Source of the DNA: Allobosea sp. Root483D1
GTDB lineage: Bacteria > Pseudomonadota > Alphaproteobacteria > Rhizobiales > Beijerinckiaceae
Assembly (NCBI RefSeq): GCF_001429505.1
Contig: NZ_LMJW01000023.1
Span: 53,579-117,578 of the forward strand
DNA length: 64,000 bases
Reading direction: 5' to 3'
Position 1 is the stretch's first letter. Each line of letters starts with the position of its first letter. The translations under genes and the position numbers were made by a program. Positions 34,960-42,908 of the stretch are shown piece by piece. The notes under the pieces were generated by a model. It was not told the DNA's origin and made no database searches. It worked only from the letters and a program-made list of their open reading frames with translations.

Positions 34960-36182
34960 AGCGGCTCGATGTCGCCATTGTCGGGGCCGGAGCTGCCGGG
35001 GTTGCGGCGGGCCGGCAGCTCGCCGCTTCCGGGCTCGACGTGCTTCTGATCGAGGCGACCGACAGGATCGGCGGGCGGGCGCACACCGCCTTCCACGATG
35101 GTCTCCATTTCGACCTCGGCTGCGGCTGGCTCCATTCGGCGGATCGCAACGGCTGGGCCGCGCTGGCGCCCGAGCTTGGCTTCCATCTCGACCGGACCAC
35201 GCCGCCATGGGGCATCCAGTTTCGCGATCTCGGCTTTCCCGCAGCCGACCAGCGTGCCGCGCGGGCCGCGTTCGCCCACTTCGAGCAGCGCCTGCGCGAG
35301 ACTCCTCCCGGGAACGACCGCGCCTCCGACCTCCTGGACGCAAGCGACCGCTGGACGCCCTATCTCGAAGCGCTCAGCACCTACATCAACGGCACGGAGC
35401 TGGAGCAGCTTTCGATCCGCGACTATCTCGCCTATGCCGATGCCGAGACCGGCGTGAACTGGCGCGTTGCCGAGGGCTATGGCAGCCTCGTCGTTGCCGC
35501 AGCGAAGGACGTGCCAGTCGCGTTGAGCACAGCGATAACCAGCATCGACGTATCGGGGCATGCCTTGCGGCTGACCAGCGTCAGAGGCGAGATCGAGGCT
35601 GCGCGCGTCATCGTCACGGTCCCGACCGATGTGCTTGCCTCCGGCGCGATCCGTCTGCCGCCGCGCGCAGCGGACCATATCGACGCTGCCCGCGCACTGC
35701 CGCTGGGCCTGGCAGACAAGATCATCTTCAAGCTATCCGATTGCGACGGTTTCGAGCCGGACACGCAGGTCCTGGGCAATCCGTCCGTGAAACGAACGGC
35801 GAGCTACCATCTGCGGCCCTTCGGCCGGCCGCTGATCGAAGGCTTCGTGGGTGGTGAGGCCGCACGCGAGTTCGAAACCGCCGGCGATGCCTTTGCCGCT
35901 TTCGCGCGCGACGAGTTAGCCGGGCTGTTCGGCTCCGGGGTCAGGAGCCGGCTGGAGCCGATCGCGCAATCGCGCTGGGGGCGCCAGCCTTTTGCGCGAG
36001 GCTCCTACAGCCACGCGCTGCCGGGTCATGCCGACGCGCGGACAGTCCTCGCCGCCGATGTCGAGGGCAGGCTCTTCTTCGCCGGCGAGGCCTGCTCGAT
36101 GCAGGATTTTTCGACAGCGCATGGTGCGTTTCAGACCGGCGTTGCTGCCGCGCGAGCCATCCTGGACTCGTTGAAACTGTGA
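34956..36182 (+). CDS. Flavin-containing amine oxidase family protein
   Basis: About 408 residues. N-terminal FAD-binding Rossmann motif VAIVGAGAAGVAAGRQLAAS, then IEATDRIGGRAHTAFHDG typical of the amine oxidase family, and C-terminal FAD contacts GRLFFAGEACSMQDFSTAHG. It likely oxidises an amine or polyamine. ATG 34956 overlaps the antiporter stop; the longer frame from 34917 is not needed. Coupling to an antiporter may mean that the two work on pH or ammonium stress, which is inference. Confidence 0.88.
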   Translation: MKRLDVAIVGAGAAGVAAGRQLAASGLDVLLIEATDRIGGRAHTAFHDGLHFDLGCGWLHSADRNGWAALAPELGFHLDRTTPPWGIQFRDLGFPAADQRAARAAFAHFEQRLRETPPGNDRASDLLDASDRWTPYLEALSTYINGTELEQLSIRDYLAYADAETGVNWRVAEGYGSLVVAAAKDVPVALSTAITSIDVSGHALRLTSVRGEIEAARVIVTVPTDVLASGAIRLPPRAADHIDAARALPLGLADKIIFKLSDCDGFEPDTQVLGNPSVKRTASYHLRPFGRPLIEGFVGGEAAREFETAGDAFAAFARDELAGLFGSGVRSRLEPIAQSRWGRQPFARGSYSHALPGHADARTVLAADVEGRLFFAGEACSMQDFSTAHGAFQTGVAAARAILDSLKL

Positions 36183-36235
36183 TCTGGAGATCGAGTGAGC
36201 AGAGCCACCTGCGAGCGGAACGAAAGCGATGTAGA

Positions 36236-36279
36236 GATGTCTGCTTCCTGTTGAGGGTCCCGTTTCCACTTATGGCGCG
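36236..36279 (+). repeat. 44-bp dispersed repeat copy
   Basis: Left arm GATGTCTGCTTCCTGTTG, right arm CGTTTCCACTTATGGCGCG, with TTC for the second GTC at spacing 25. It lies just after the amine oxidase gene. Confidence 0.65.
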
Positions 36280-36381
36280 CTTCATTCCCGCCATTCGGAG
36301 GCACTCATAATTCCGCCGACCCGAGCATGCCCCTCAGCGTAGCTGGCGTTGAAGCTTCGTAGAGGTCACGAGGCATCACGC

Positions 36382-36592
36382 TTACCGCGCCGCGCCGCTA
36401 TCACGGCCGGCCTGCCGTGTCAGGAAGGAGTGAATCTGGGCGATGACGGCGGCCCCCTCGCCGACGGCGGCGGCGACCCGCTTGGTCGAGCCGGCACGTA
36501 CGTCTCCGACGGCAAAGATACCTGGGCAACTGGTTTCGAGCGGCAGCCGCTCGCCGTCACGGGCGCGCTCCCCCGTGAGGACGAAGCCCGTT
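36382..36592 (-). pseudogene. C-terminal fragment of a thioredoxin reductase-like flavoprotein
   Basis: About 70 codons on the minus strand, ending at TAA 36384-36382. They read GTGFVLTGERARDG, LPLETSCPGIFAVGDVRAGS, then TKRVAAAVGEGAAVIAQIH, which is the conserved C-terminal FAD-binding end of thioredoxin reductases. Everything upstream is missing; the sequence runs head-on into the SDR fragment at 36599. This is one half of a rearrangement junction. Confidence 0.8.
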
Positions 36593-36598
36593 CCATCG

Positions 36599-36697
36599 CC
36601 GGAAGAGATCGCCGACCTCGTCGCTTGGCTGACGAGCCCCGGAGCCGGTTATATGACCGGCGCGAGCCTGACAATCGACGGCGGGTGGACCGCCTAG
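36599..36697 (+). pseudogene. 3' fragment of an SDR gene, duplicate of 1417-1515
   Basis: The last 32 codons and stop of an SDR: PEEIADLVAWLTSPGAGYM and TGASLTIDGGWTA. It matches 1417-1515 with 5 base differences in 99, all at third codon positions and all synonymous. The match continues through the downstream hairpin and the dispersed repeat. The rest of the gene is absent. Confidence 0.9.
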
Positions 36698-36706
36698 CCT
36701 TACCTG

Positions 36707-36739
36707 AGGGCGTATTCGCTTGTTCAACGAATACGCCCT
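36707..36739 (+). terminator. Hairpin after the SDR fragment
   Basis: AGGGCGTATTCG (36707-36718) and CGAATACGCCCT (36728-36739) form a perfect 12-bp stem. Relative to the copy at 1525-1557, two positions changed together so that wobble pairs became Watson-Crick pairs. Confidence 0.7.
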
Positions 36740-36782
36740 TCGCGGCGTGCCGATCGCGGCCACGACGTGCTCGCCCCATAGC

Positions 36783-36826
36783 AAAGTCTACTTTCGGGCA
36801 GCAGCCCAATGTCTGGAACTGGCGCG
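36783..36826 (+). repeat. 44-bp dispersed repeat copy
   Basis: Left arm AAAGTCTACTTTCGGGCA, right arm AATGTCTGGAACTGGCGCG, spacing 25. Part of the segment shared with 1602-1645. Confidence 0.8.
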
Positions 36827-36879
36827 GGGCTGACGCCCCGCATCCAAGTCCGCCAATCTTTGGCTTGTGCAGGAAGCCT

Positions 36880-37284
36880 TCAGCGATAAAGTAACATTGC
36901 TTCCAGCCGACGCTGCAAGGCAGCCGGTTCGACATTCATTCGAACATTTCCAAGTGCGTAGCGCATCTCGGCAGTGAAGGGCACCCAAGTGCGCAAATCT
37001 TCGAGCAAGGCGTCGGACATCAAATCTTCCAGCGGACCCGCGCCGAGTTGACCAAGTGCCAGTTGGTGATCAGGCAGTCGCGCCTGCGCAATAATCGCCA
37101 GAACGCGCCTTAATACGATCTCCCGTGGATCGTTCAGCATATCCGTGGACCAATGCCATGTGCTTGGATCAGCAAGATAAGCCTGCACAAAGGATTCTGC
37201 GGTCACTGGAGGCCCCTCAAAAGCAGCCATATCCGGCACCCACGAAAGATCCGCTGCAATCGCCGCTCGCGCAAAGAAATTCAT
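36880..37284 (-). CDS. DUF6869-like hypothetical protein
   Basis: About 134 residues, soluble and mostly helical. The central LALGQLGAGPLEDLMSDALL resembles the GPLEdLL core of DUF6869 proteins, and the preceding STDMLNDPREIVLRRVLAII fits the same family. ATG 37284 is a tentative start; TTG 37350 and ATG 37230 are alternatives. Function unknown. Small proteins of this type often sit in mobile or toxin-immunity neighbourhoods, and here it lies between rearrangement debris and an integrase. Confidence 0.6.
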   Translation of the reverse strand: MNFFARAAIAADLSWVPDMAAFEGPPVTAESFVQAYLADPSTWHWSTDMLNDPREIVLRRVLAIIAQARLPDHQLALGQLGAGPLEDLMSDALLEDLRTWVPFTAEMRYALGNVRMNVEPAALQRRLEAMLLYR

Positions 37285-37350
37285 GGGTAAGATGCTCGAA
37301 GGTTGCTTAAGCGACACGTCTGCAGGCCATCCATTTTGTCGATCTTGCAA

Positions 37351-37571
37351 GACGGCACAAGCCGAGTTCCGCGAATGATACCTGTTCGTGATGGCTGGGA
37401 CCGATCCCTACCTTATTAGTCGTGGTCGCTTCCGGCATAGCTCAGGCGGCCTTCGTACGTCTCCTTTTGGGCGTAGATCGAGAGCCGCTCCTGGCGCGAC
37501 GCGACCGCCACCTTCCTCAAGATTTGATAGAATTGTCCAGGATGCGGCGTCCCACATGAAGGGGGTCTGTG
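37351..37571. other. Short gap before the integrase, with a possible gene remnant
   Basis: A minus-strand frame ending at 37416 reads YQILRKVAVASRQERLSIYA, which looks protein-like, but it has no start and no recognised family. It may be a C-terminal scrap of a lost gene. Confidence 0.3.
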
Positions 37572-38198
37572 ATGGATACCCAAGCGCAGAACCAAGTACC
37601 CCATCAGGCATGGAATCTTGGGCGCATTATCGGACCCAAGCCACCTCTCAGGCCGAAGCACATCTGGGCAATACGCACCCGGCTTCAGCACGAGGGGCGC
37701 GTTCGCGATCTCGCCATGTTCAATTTGGCGATCGATAGCAAGCTACGGGGATGCGATCTCGTTCGCCTCCGCATCGGCGACGTCGTCCTTGGCGGCACGG
37801 TTCGACTCCGCACTGCTATTGTTCAGCAGAAGACCGGGCGGCCGGCACCATTTGAACTGACGAACTCAGCCCGCGAAGCGCTTACCGCCCGGCTGAGATT
37901 GAGAATCTCTCGTGAGGACGATTGGCTGTTCCCGAGCCGGAGCCGGCACGGTGATCACATCACAACGCGCCAGTACGGTCGCCTTCTCGACAACTGGGTG
38001 GCTTTGATCGGATTGGATCCAGCGCTCTACGGAACGCACAGTCTCCGTCGAACGAAGGTCGCGCTGATCTACAAGCGCACCGGCGATCTGCGCGCATGCC
38101 AGCTTCTTCTAGGACATACGAAACTGAAAAGCACCGTGCGCTACCTCGGCATCGAGGTTGACGATGCGTTTCTGCTTTCGGAGCAAACGGACCTATGA
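37572..38198 (+). CDS. Small tyrosine recombinase / site-specific integrase
   Basis: About 208 residues with the catalytic residues of phage-type integrases: Arg in DSKLRGCDLVRLRIGDV, His-x-x-Arg in YGTHSLRRTKVALIY, His in LLLGHTKLKSTV and the nucleophile Tyr in RYLGIEVDDAF. It is short because it lacks the usual N-terminal core-binding domain. AGGGGG lies 6 bases before ATG 37572. A dead paralogue sits at 6024-6200 in the same orientation. A strong hairpin follows the stop. Confidence 0.9.
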   Translation: MDTQAQNQVPHQAWNLGRIIGPKPPLRPKHIWAIRTRLQHEGRVRDLAMFNLAIDSKLRGCDLVRLRIGDVVLGGTVRLRTAIVQQKTGRPAPFELTNSAREALTARLRLRISREDDWLFPSRSRHGDHITTRQYGRLLDNWVALIGLDPALYGTHSLRRTKVALIYKRTGDLRACQLLLGHTKLKSTVRYLGIEVDDAFLLSEQTDL

Positions 38199-38203
38199 GC
38201 TTG

Positions 38204-38227
38204 GGCACGGCGGGCAGCCGCCGTGCC
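38204..38227 (+). terminator. Perfect hairpin after the integrase
   Basis: GGCACGGCGG (38204-38213) and CCGCCGTGCC (38218-38227) with a 4-nt loop, 5 bases after the stop. It is followed by AGTTTC, a weak T-run. Confidence 0.75.
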
Positions 38228-38293
38228 AGTTTCGCCATTCGACCAACCGCGAGCTTGGGTCGAAAGCGGAAGCCCACTAGTCGCGGCGAGCAG

Positions 38294-39436
38294 TTAAGCG
38301 GAAGGTGTTTTACCGGCCAGACCGACGACCATCACAACGGCCACCATCAGGCAGCTCACTACTATCAACGCCATCGACAACGAGACGGCCGTCATGACCG
38401 CACTCGCTACGATCACGCCGACCGAGTTTGCGGTTCGTAATAGCGCGAAGACCTCGGGGCGCTTGTTCGGCGGAGCGAGGGTGTCGAGTACCAGCGAGTA
38501 ATACGTGCCCAAGGGCGCGAGCACCGCACCCACTAGGATGGCGCCGATCACCGTGAGAGCCATTGACACCTGCAGTGCGACTGTAATGGCCCCTACCGCC
38601 ATGATCGCCAGTTGGAGCAGGACGGCCTTGCGAGTCGCCATGCGGTTGCGAACGCTGACCCAGATGCCGCCGGCCACCGATGCGACGCAAAGCGGAACGG
38701 TGAACAGGATTGCCATAGCGGGCGCGTAGCCGAACTGAAGGGCCAGCCCGACCGCACCGATCTCCAGGGCCGCTACAGTGGAACCGCCCGCCGCCGCGCA
38801 AATCAGCCAAAGTAGGATAACCCGGTTAATCACAGAAGCGTCCGGCGCGTGCACATCATCGGTCGGCGCCGATCTCACGGTCGGGACGAGCAAGGCGGGG
38901 AGAGCCCCCAGCGCCGCGAGCGCCAAGACGCCGAAAACGGGCGAGATGGTTCCCAACCCGGACGCGAGCACCGGGGCGAGGACAAAGGTGACCTCGTTGA
39001 GCGTGGCCGCGATACCCAGTGCCCGAGGTAGCTTCTCGGAAGGAGTGAGCTCGTTAAGCACGGCTCGGAGGTATCCGAAGGCCGCTCCGGTAACCGCGCC
39101 TGCCAAGGCCGAGCAGGCGACCAGCCAAATGAAGGGGGCGGCGAAGTGGGCTAGCAAGGCGACTGCTCCGAGTGCGGCAGTCCTGAAGGCGACCAGTAGG
39201 CGCAGGAATATCGTAGTCGGCAGGCTCTGCCCGAGGCGCGTGATCGGAACCGCACCGATGACCTGAGCCAGCGTTAGAGCAAGAATCATGGCAGCGCCGC
39301 CGCCGGTATCACCCGTGAGAGTAAGGGCGACCAGCGCGAATGCGACAGGTCCCGCAGCTTGGGGGACGGCGAACGTCGCAGACGAGGCATACCAGCGAAA
39401 CACCGCAGCCTTCCCAGGTGTTGTCGAGGTCGCCAT
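38294..39436 (-). CDS. MFS transporter
   Basis: A 380-residue protein with about eleven to twelve hydrophobic helices and a typical MFS internal repeat (for example ALAGAVTGAAFGYLRAVLNE and LGIAATLNEVTFVLAPVLAS in the first half). No close subfamily is recognised; it resembles uncharacterised actinobacterial and proteobacterial efflux MFS proteins. It stands alone on the minus strand, next to the integrase. Confidence 0.82.
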   Translation of the reverse strand: MATSTTPGKAAVFRWYASSATFAVPQAAGPVAFALVALTLTGDTGGGAAMILALTLAQVIGAVPITRLGQSLPTTIFLRLLVAFRTAALGAVALLAHFAAPFIWLVACSALAGAVTGAAFGYLRAVLNELTPSEKLPRALGIAATLNEVTFVLAPVLASGLGTISPVFGVLALAALGALPALLVPTVRSAPTDDVHAPDASVINRVILLWLICAAAGGSTVAALEIGAVGLALQFGYAPAMAILFTVPLCVASVAGGIWVSVRNRMATRKAVLLQLAIMAVGAITVALQVSMALTVIGAILVGAVLAPLGTYYSLVLDTLAPPNKRPEVFALLRTANSVGVIVASAVMTAVSLSMALIVVSCLMVAVVMVVGLAGKTPSA

Positions 39437-39780
39437 AGGTTACACGAAAGTACCAGCCGGGCCGTTCCCGGTCATGAAAATTACGCTTGAGATCACTGTC
39501 GCCGTTCGGGGGTACTCGGGCATGCTCGATGACCTGTCAACGGCTAGATTGGCAAGGCGGACGCGCCAAGTTGCCTGCCGCAGCAAGGGGCGATGGCCCA
39601 ATACGTCAATGTCGCCTATGGATCGGTTCCAGTCATGAGGCGACCGCACCGCGAAGGTCCGCTTTCGGGCAATGAGCTAGAGTCTGCTAATGGCGCAGCA
39701 AGGTCGGCTAACGGAACATGCCGATCATGCAGCCACTGCTGAAGCGCGACCATCGCGCTTCAGCACCAATCATTGGAAAG
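39437..39780. other. Intergenic stretch with repeat copy
   Basis: About 340 bases without a convincing gene. It contains the dispersed repeat at 39654-39697 and, presumably, the promoter of the MFS gene. Confidence 0.4.
39654..39697 (+). repeat. 44-bp dispersed repeat copy
   Basis: Left arm AAGGTCCGCTTTCGGGCA, right arm AGAGTCTGCTAATGGCGCA, spacing 25. It lies between two minus-strand genes. Confidence 0.8.
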
Positions 39781-41403
39781 TCAGGGCTCGAGCCCGTACT
39801 GCCGTCGCATGATGTCGGCTCCTCGCTCGCCGACGACTGCGCAAGGAGCCTGGGTGTTGCCGGTCGTAACACGAGGCAATACCGAGCCATCGGCAATCCG
39901 CAGGCCGATAATCCCATGCACAGCGAGCTTGGCATCAACGACAGACATATCGTCCGAGCCCATCTTCGCGGTGCCGCACTGATGCCAATAGGTGACCGCT
40001 GCATCGCGAATGAAAGCATCATCGACCTGCCGGCCGGCCCCAGGGATGCGCTCCCCGATAACGAACGGGTGGAAGGCGTCTCCGCTGCCAATCTCGCGGC
40101 AGAGCTTCACGCAGGCTCGAGCGGTCTCCATGTCCCTTGGATCCGACAGCATGTTGGCGTCCACGACAGGCATGTCATTCGGATCGGCGGATTTCAGGCG
40201 TATCCGGCCCCGACTATGCGGGCGGGCAAGTCCCGCGAACATTGTCCAGCCGTGAGCCGGAACGCCCAGTTGGGCCGTTCGCTCACTCGGAACCGGAAAC
40301 TCCACCTGGCAGAACAGCAGGTCCGGTTCGGTGAGGTCGGGACGGCTTTTCCAGTACAGGGTCGCTTCGCTGCCGCTGTTGCGCGGCGGGATCGGCTCCC
40401 GGTACTCCCATGTGCAGCCAAACGAGACGTGATCCTGCAGATTGCGGCCAACCCCAGGAAGATGCTGGACAACCGGAACCCCAAGCCGCGCAAGCTCGTC
40501 ACGATCGCCTACCCCAGACAGCATGAGCAGCTTTGGCGTATTGATCGCACCCGTTGAGATCACGACCTCCGTGCTGGCGTTGATTGCCGAGATCGTGCCG
40601 GCGCGTGCGATCTCGATACCCGTCGCGCGGCGTCCGTCAAACAGGATCCGCCGAACGACTGTCTCAGTGAGGATTGTGAGGTTGGGACGATCGGCGATGG
40701 GCTGGACATAGGCCTGATACAGGGAGTGTCGCCGTCCCTTGCGGACCAGCATGTCGGTGTAGGCAACCCCTCCCTCGCCTTCCATCATCTGGCCATTGGG
40801 ATTTTCGAAGCGTGGAATACCGAGGCCTTCCGCCGCATTCAGCAGAGCGGCGGCGATCGGGCTCGGGTCGTTCGCGGGCTGGACCCATACCGGCCCGGTC
40901 GTGCCCCGGTATTCCGGGTCCGGCCGACCCTGCCAGTTCTCGATCCGACGATAGATGTCGAGAACCGAACCGTAGTTCCAGCTGGCATCGCCCGTCTCGG
41001 CCGCGAAATGGTCCCAGTCGCTGCGGTGGCCGCGTGCCCAGACCATGACGTTCACGCTGGAGCCGCCGCCGAGGCCCTTGCCCATCGACATCGAGAGGGC
41101 TCTGCCGTCGAGGTGCGGATTGGGCTCAGCCTGGAATCCCCAATCGCGATCCGAAGAGAGATTGGTGGGCCACAAGCCGGGATCCATGACGGATTCTGCC
41201 TCGTCATCGGGGCCGGCCTCGATCAGCAGAACGCTACAGGCCGGGTTCTCCGCCAGGCGGCGCGCGATCACTGATCCCGCCGCACCGGCACCGCAGATGA
41301 TGAAGTCGTACATCGTCTTGATATTGGCTCTGCGCTCCGCCTGGTTTTCGCGCGCGCGTCGTTCGAAGCCCCCGGCATCGCCGGGGGCGGAGGCATCAGT
41401 CAT
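39781..41403 (-). CDS. GMC family FAD-dependent oxidoreductase (choline dehydrogenase-like)
   Basis: A 540-residue flavoprotein. FAD motif FIICGAGAAGSVIARRLAEN, GMC signature 1 GKGLGGGSSVNVMVWARGHR, signature 2 around STGAINTPKLLMLSGVGD, and active-site His in TYWHQCGTAKMGSDDMSVVD. It oxidises a primary alcohol of unknown identity. ATG 41403 has GGAAAG upstream; ATG 41313 would begin directly at the FAD domain. It lies 59 bases after the hydrolase gene on the same strand, probably one operon. Confidence 0.92.
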   Translation of the reverse strand: MTDASAPGDAGGFERRARENQAERRANIKTMYDFIICGAGAAGSVIARRLAENPACSVLLIEAGPDDEAESVMDPGLWPTNLSSDRDWGFQAEPNPHLDGRALSMSMGKGLGGGSSVNVMVWARGHRSDWDHFAAETGDASWNYGSVLDIYRRIENWQGRPDPEYRGTTGPVWVQPANDPSPIAAALLNAAEGLGIPRFENPNGQMMEGEGGVAYTDMLVRKGRRHSLYQAYVQPIADRPNLTILTETVVRRILFDGRRATGIEIARAGTISAINASTEVVISTGAINTPKLLMLSGVGDRDELARLGVPVVQHLPGVGRNLQDHVSFGCTWEYREPIPPRNSGSEATLYWKSRPDLTEPDLLFCQVEFPVPSERTAQLGVPAHGWTMFAGLARPHSRGRIRLKSADPNDMPVVDANMLSDPRDMETARACVKLCREIGSGDAFHPFVIGERIPGAGRQVDDAFIRDAAVTYWHQCGTAKMGSDDMSVVDAKLAVHGIIGLRIADGSVLPRVTTGNTQAPCAVVGERGADIMRRQYGLEP

Positions 41404-41462
41404 GGTTCGATCTTTCCAGTTCGGCGCTGGGCCGTTTCGGGGACCGCGATGCGGGCTGGCCG

Positions 41463-42248
41463 TTACTTCGCGGCGGACGACGCCTGGCGAGCGGCCTGGT
41501 CGATCACATCGGCGACGACCTTGGGCTGGGTCATGAAGAGGGCATGGCTGGCCGAGACCTTCGTGACCTTGGCGCCGATGCGCTTGGCCATGTGATCGAG
41601 CATCGCCTGATCGAAGGCCTTGTCCTCACTGGCGATGACGGCCCAGCTCGGCTTGGTGCGCCAGGCGGCGTTCTTCAGCTTGGTGCCGAAGGCCGACAGG
41701 TTGATCGGCACCTGCGAGTCCCGCATGAAGGCGACGTCCGCGTCGGAGACATCGTGGGCGAAGCCGGCCTTGAACTTGGCGTGGTCGACGAAGGCGAAGC
41801 CGTCCTGCGCCTTGTCGAGAACGAACTCGGTCGCTGGCGCGAAGCCCTCATATTGCTGGGCCGTCGTCTCGCCGGCATCCGGAGACAAAGCAGAGACATA
41901 GACGAGCCCGGTGACCTTGGGATCGACGCCCGCCTCGGTGATGACGGTGCCACCCCAGGAATGGCCAACGAGGATCGTGGGCCCGTCCTGCCTGTCGAGT
42001 GCCCGCTTGGTGGCGGCGACGTCGTCTTCGAGCGAGGTCAGCGGGTTCTGGACGATCGTCACGCGGTACCCGCGAGCAGTCAGCAGGTCATAGACGCCGC
42101 GCCATCCCGATCCGTCGGCAAAAGCGCCGTGAACCAGAACGACATTCTTGGCAGGCTGCGCCGTGCTCGCAGTCTGGGCGAGAGCGGCCTGCGACATGGT
42201 GCCGATGGCGGCTGCGGCGAGAAGGGTGTTGCGGATGGACTTGTTCAT
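41463..42248 (-). CDS. Exported alpha/beta hydrolase (EstC-like)
   Basis: About 261 residues with a signal peptide (LLAAAAIGTMSQAALAQ). Hydrolase motifs are KNVVLVHGAFADGSGWRGVY, nucleophile elbow TILVGHSWGGTVITEAG and C-terminal His in SASHALFMTQPK. ATG 42248 follows GGAG and is preferred over the longer frame from 42326, which would run through the operator. The divergent MarR gene and an 18-bp palindrome 32 bases upstream suggest direct repression. Confidence 0.9.
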   Translation of the reverse strand: MNKSIRNTLLAAAAIGTMSQAALAQTASTAQPAKNVVLVHGAFADGSGWRGVYDLLTARGYRVTIVQNPLTSLEDDVAATKRALDRQDGPTILVGHSWGGTVITEAGVDPKVTGLVYVSALSPDAGETTAQQYEGFAPATEFVLDKAQDGFAFVDHAKFKAGFAHDVSDADVAFMRDSQVPINLSAFGTKLKNAAWRTKPSWAVIASEDKAFDQAMLDHMAKRIGAKVTKVSASHALFMTQPKVVADVIDQAARQASSAAK

Positions 42249-42280
42249 GACAGTGCTCCTTCGCTTGAATATCGCGCTAA

Positions 42281-42298
42281 CTGTTATTGCGATAACAG
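42281..42298. promoter_or_regulatory. Palindromic operator for the MarR/OhrR-like regulator
   Basis: CTGTTATTGCGATAACAG: 7-bp arms CTGTTAT and ATAACAG around a 4-base centre. It sits 32 bases before the hydrolase start and 94 bases before the marR start, where a MarR dimer could block one or both promoters. Confidence 0.75.
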
Positions 42299-42392
42299 AT
42301 ATGCCGATTACCGCCATCCTTGTCAATCAGACATTTGTCGCGATATATCTTTTCGAGATCACGGTTCCGTGAACCGCAGTGAAAGGCCGCTG

Positions 42393-42890
42393 ATGACCAA
42401 AGCCATCACCACCCCTCCAGTGCCACTGGACGACCAGCTTTGCTTCTCGATCTATTCGGCAGAGATCGCGATCCAGCGGGCCTATAAGCCTCTCCTCGAT
42501 GGGCTAGGGCTCACCTATCCGCAGTATCTCGTCCTCAATGTCCTCTGGCGCGACGACGCCCAGACGGTTGGCGGCATCGCTCATCAACTGGCCTTGGAAT
42601 CCAGCACGCTCACGCCGCTGCTCAAGAGGATGGAAGCGGCCGGCTTATTGCGGCGTACCCGCAATCCAGAAAACGAGCGCCAGGTCATCATCGCGCTCAC
42701 CCCGGAAGGCGACGCTCTTCGATTTCGTGCCGGCTGCCTGAACGCAAATCTGCTCGAAGCGTCCGGCCAGACGGTTGGGCAGCTCGGGAAGCTCAACGAG
42801 TTGATCCGGCAACTTCGCGACGCGATCTACGCCCATACCGGTGCCCTGGGCCCAGGAGAGCCGGGTAAGGACCCCAACCCCTTGGGCTGA
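42393..42890 (+). CDS. MarR family regulator, OhrR subgroup
   Basis: A 165-residue winged-helix protein. The N-terminus PLDDQLCFSIYSAEIA and LGLTYPQYLVLNVLW match OhrR, whose reactive Cys sits at this place (Cys17 here). The recognition region is HQLALESSTLTPLLKRMEAA and the wing NPENERQVIIALTPEG. A second Cys appears in RAGCLNANL. It probably senses organic peroxide or an electrophile. No ohr gene is present; the partner is the divergent exported hydrolase. Confidence 0.9.
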   Translation: MTKAITTPPVPLDDQLCFSIYSAEIAIQRAYKPLLDGLGLTYPQYLVLNVLWRDDAQTVGGIAHQLALESSTLTPLLKRMEAAGLLRRTRNPENERQVIIALTPEGDALRFRAGCLNANLLEASGQTVGQLGKLNELIRQLRDAIYAHTGALGPGEPGKDPNPLG

Positions 42891-42908
42891 CGGTAGGGCG
42901 GAGGCCAC

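Noticed and set aside
33886..35343. 485-codon minus-strand frame
   Set aside because: It is antisense to the antiporter and amine oxidase genes, and its protein is Arg/Gly-rich with no domain.
1414..36826. Calling 1.5-36.7 kb a single integrated island with att sites at the SDR copies
   Set aside because: The duplicate has accumulated synonymous changes and compensated hairpin changes, which is too much divergence for fresh att duplication, and the intact integrase lies outside the right copy.
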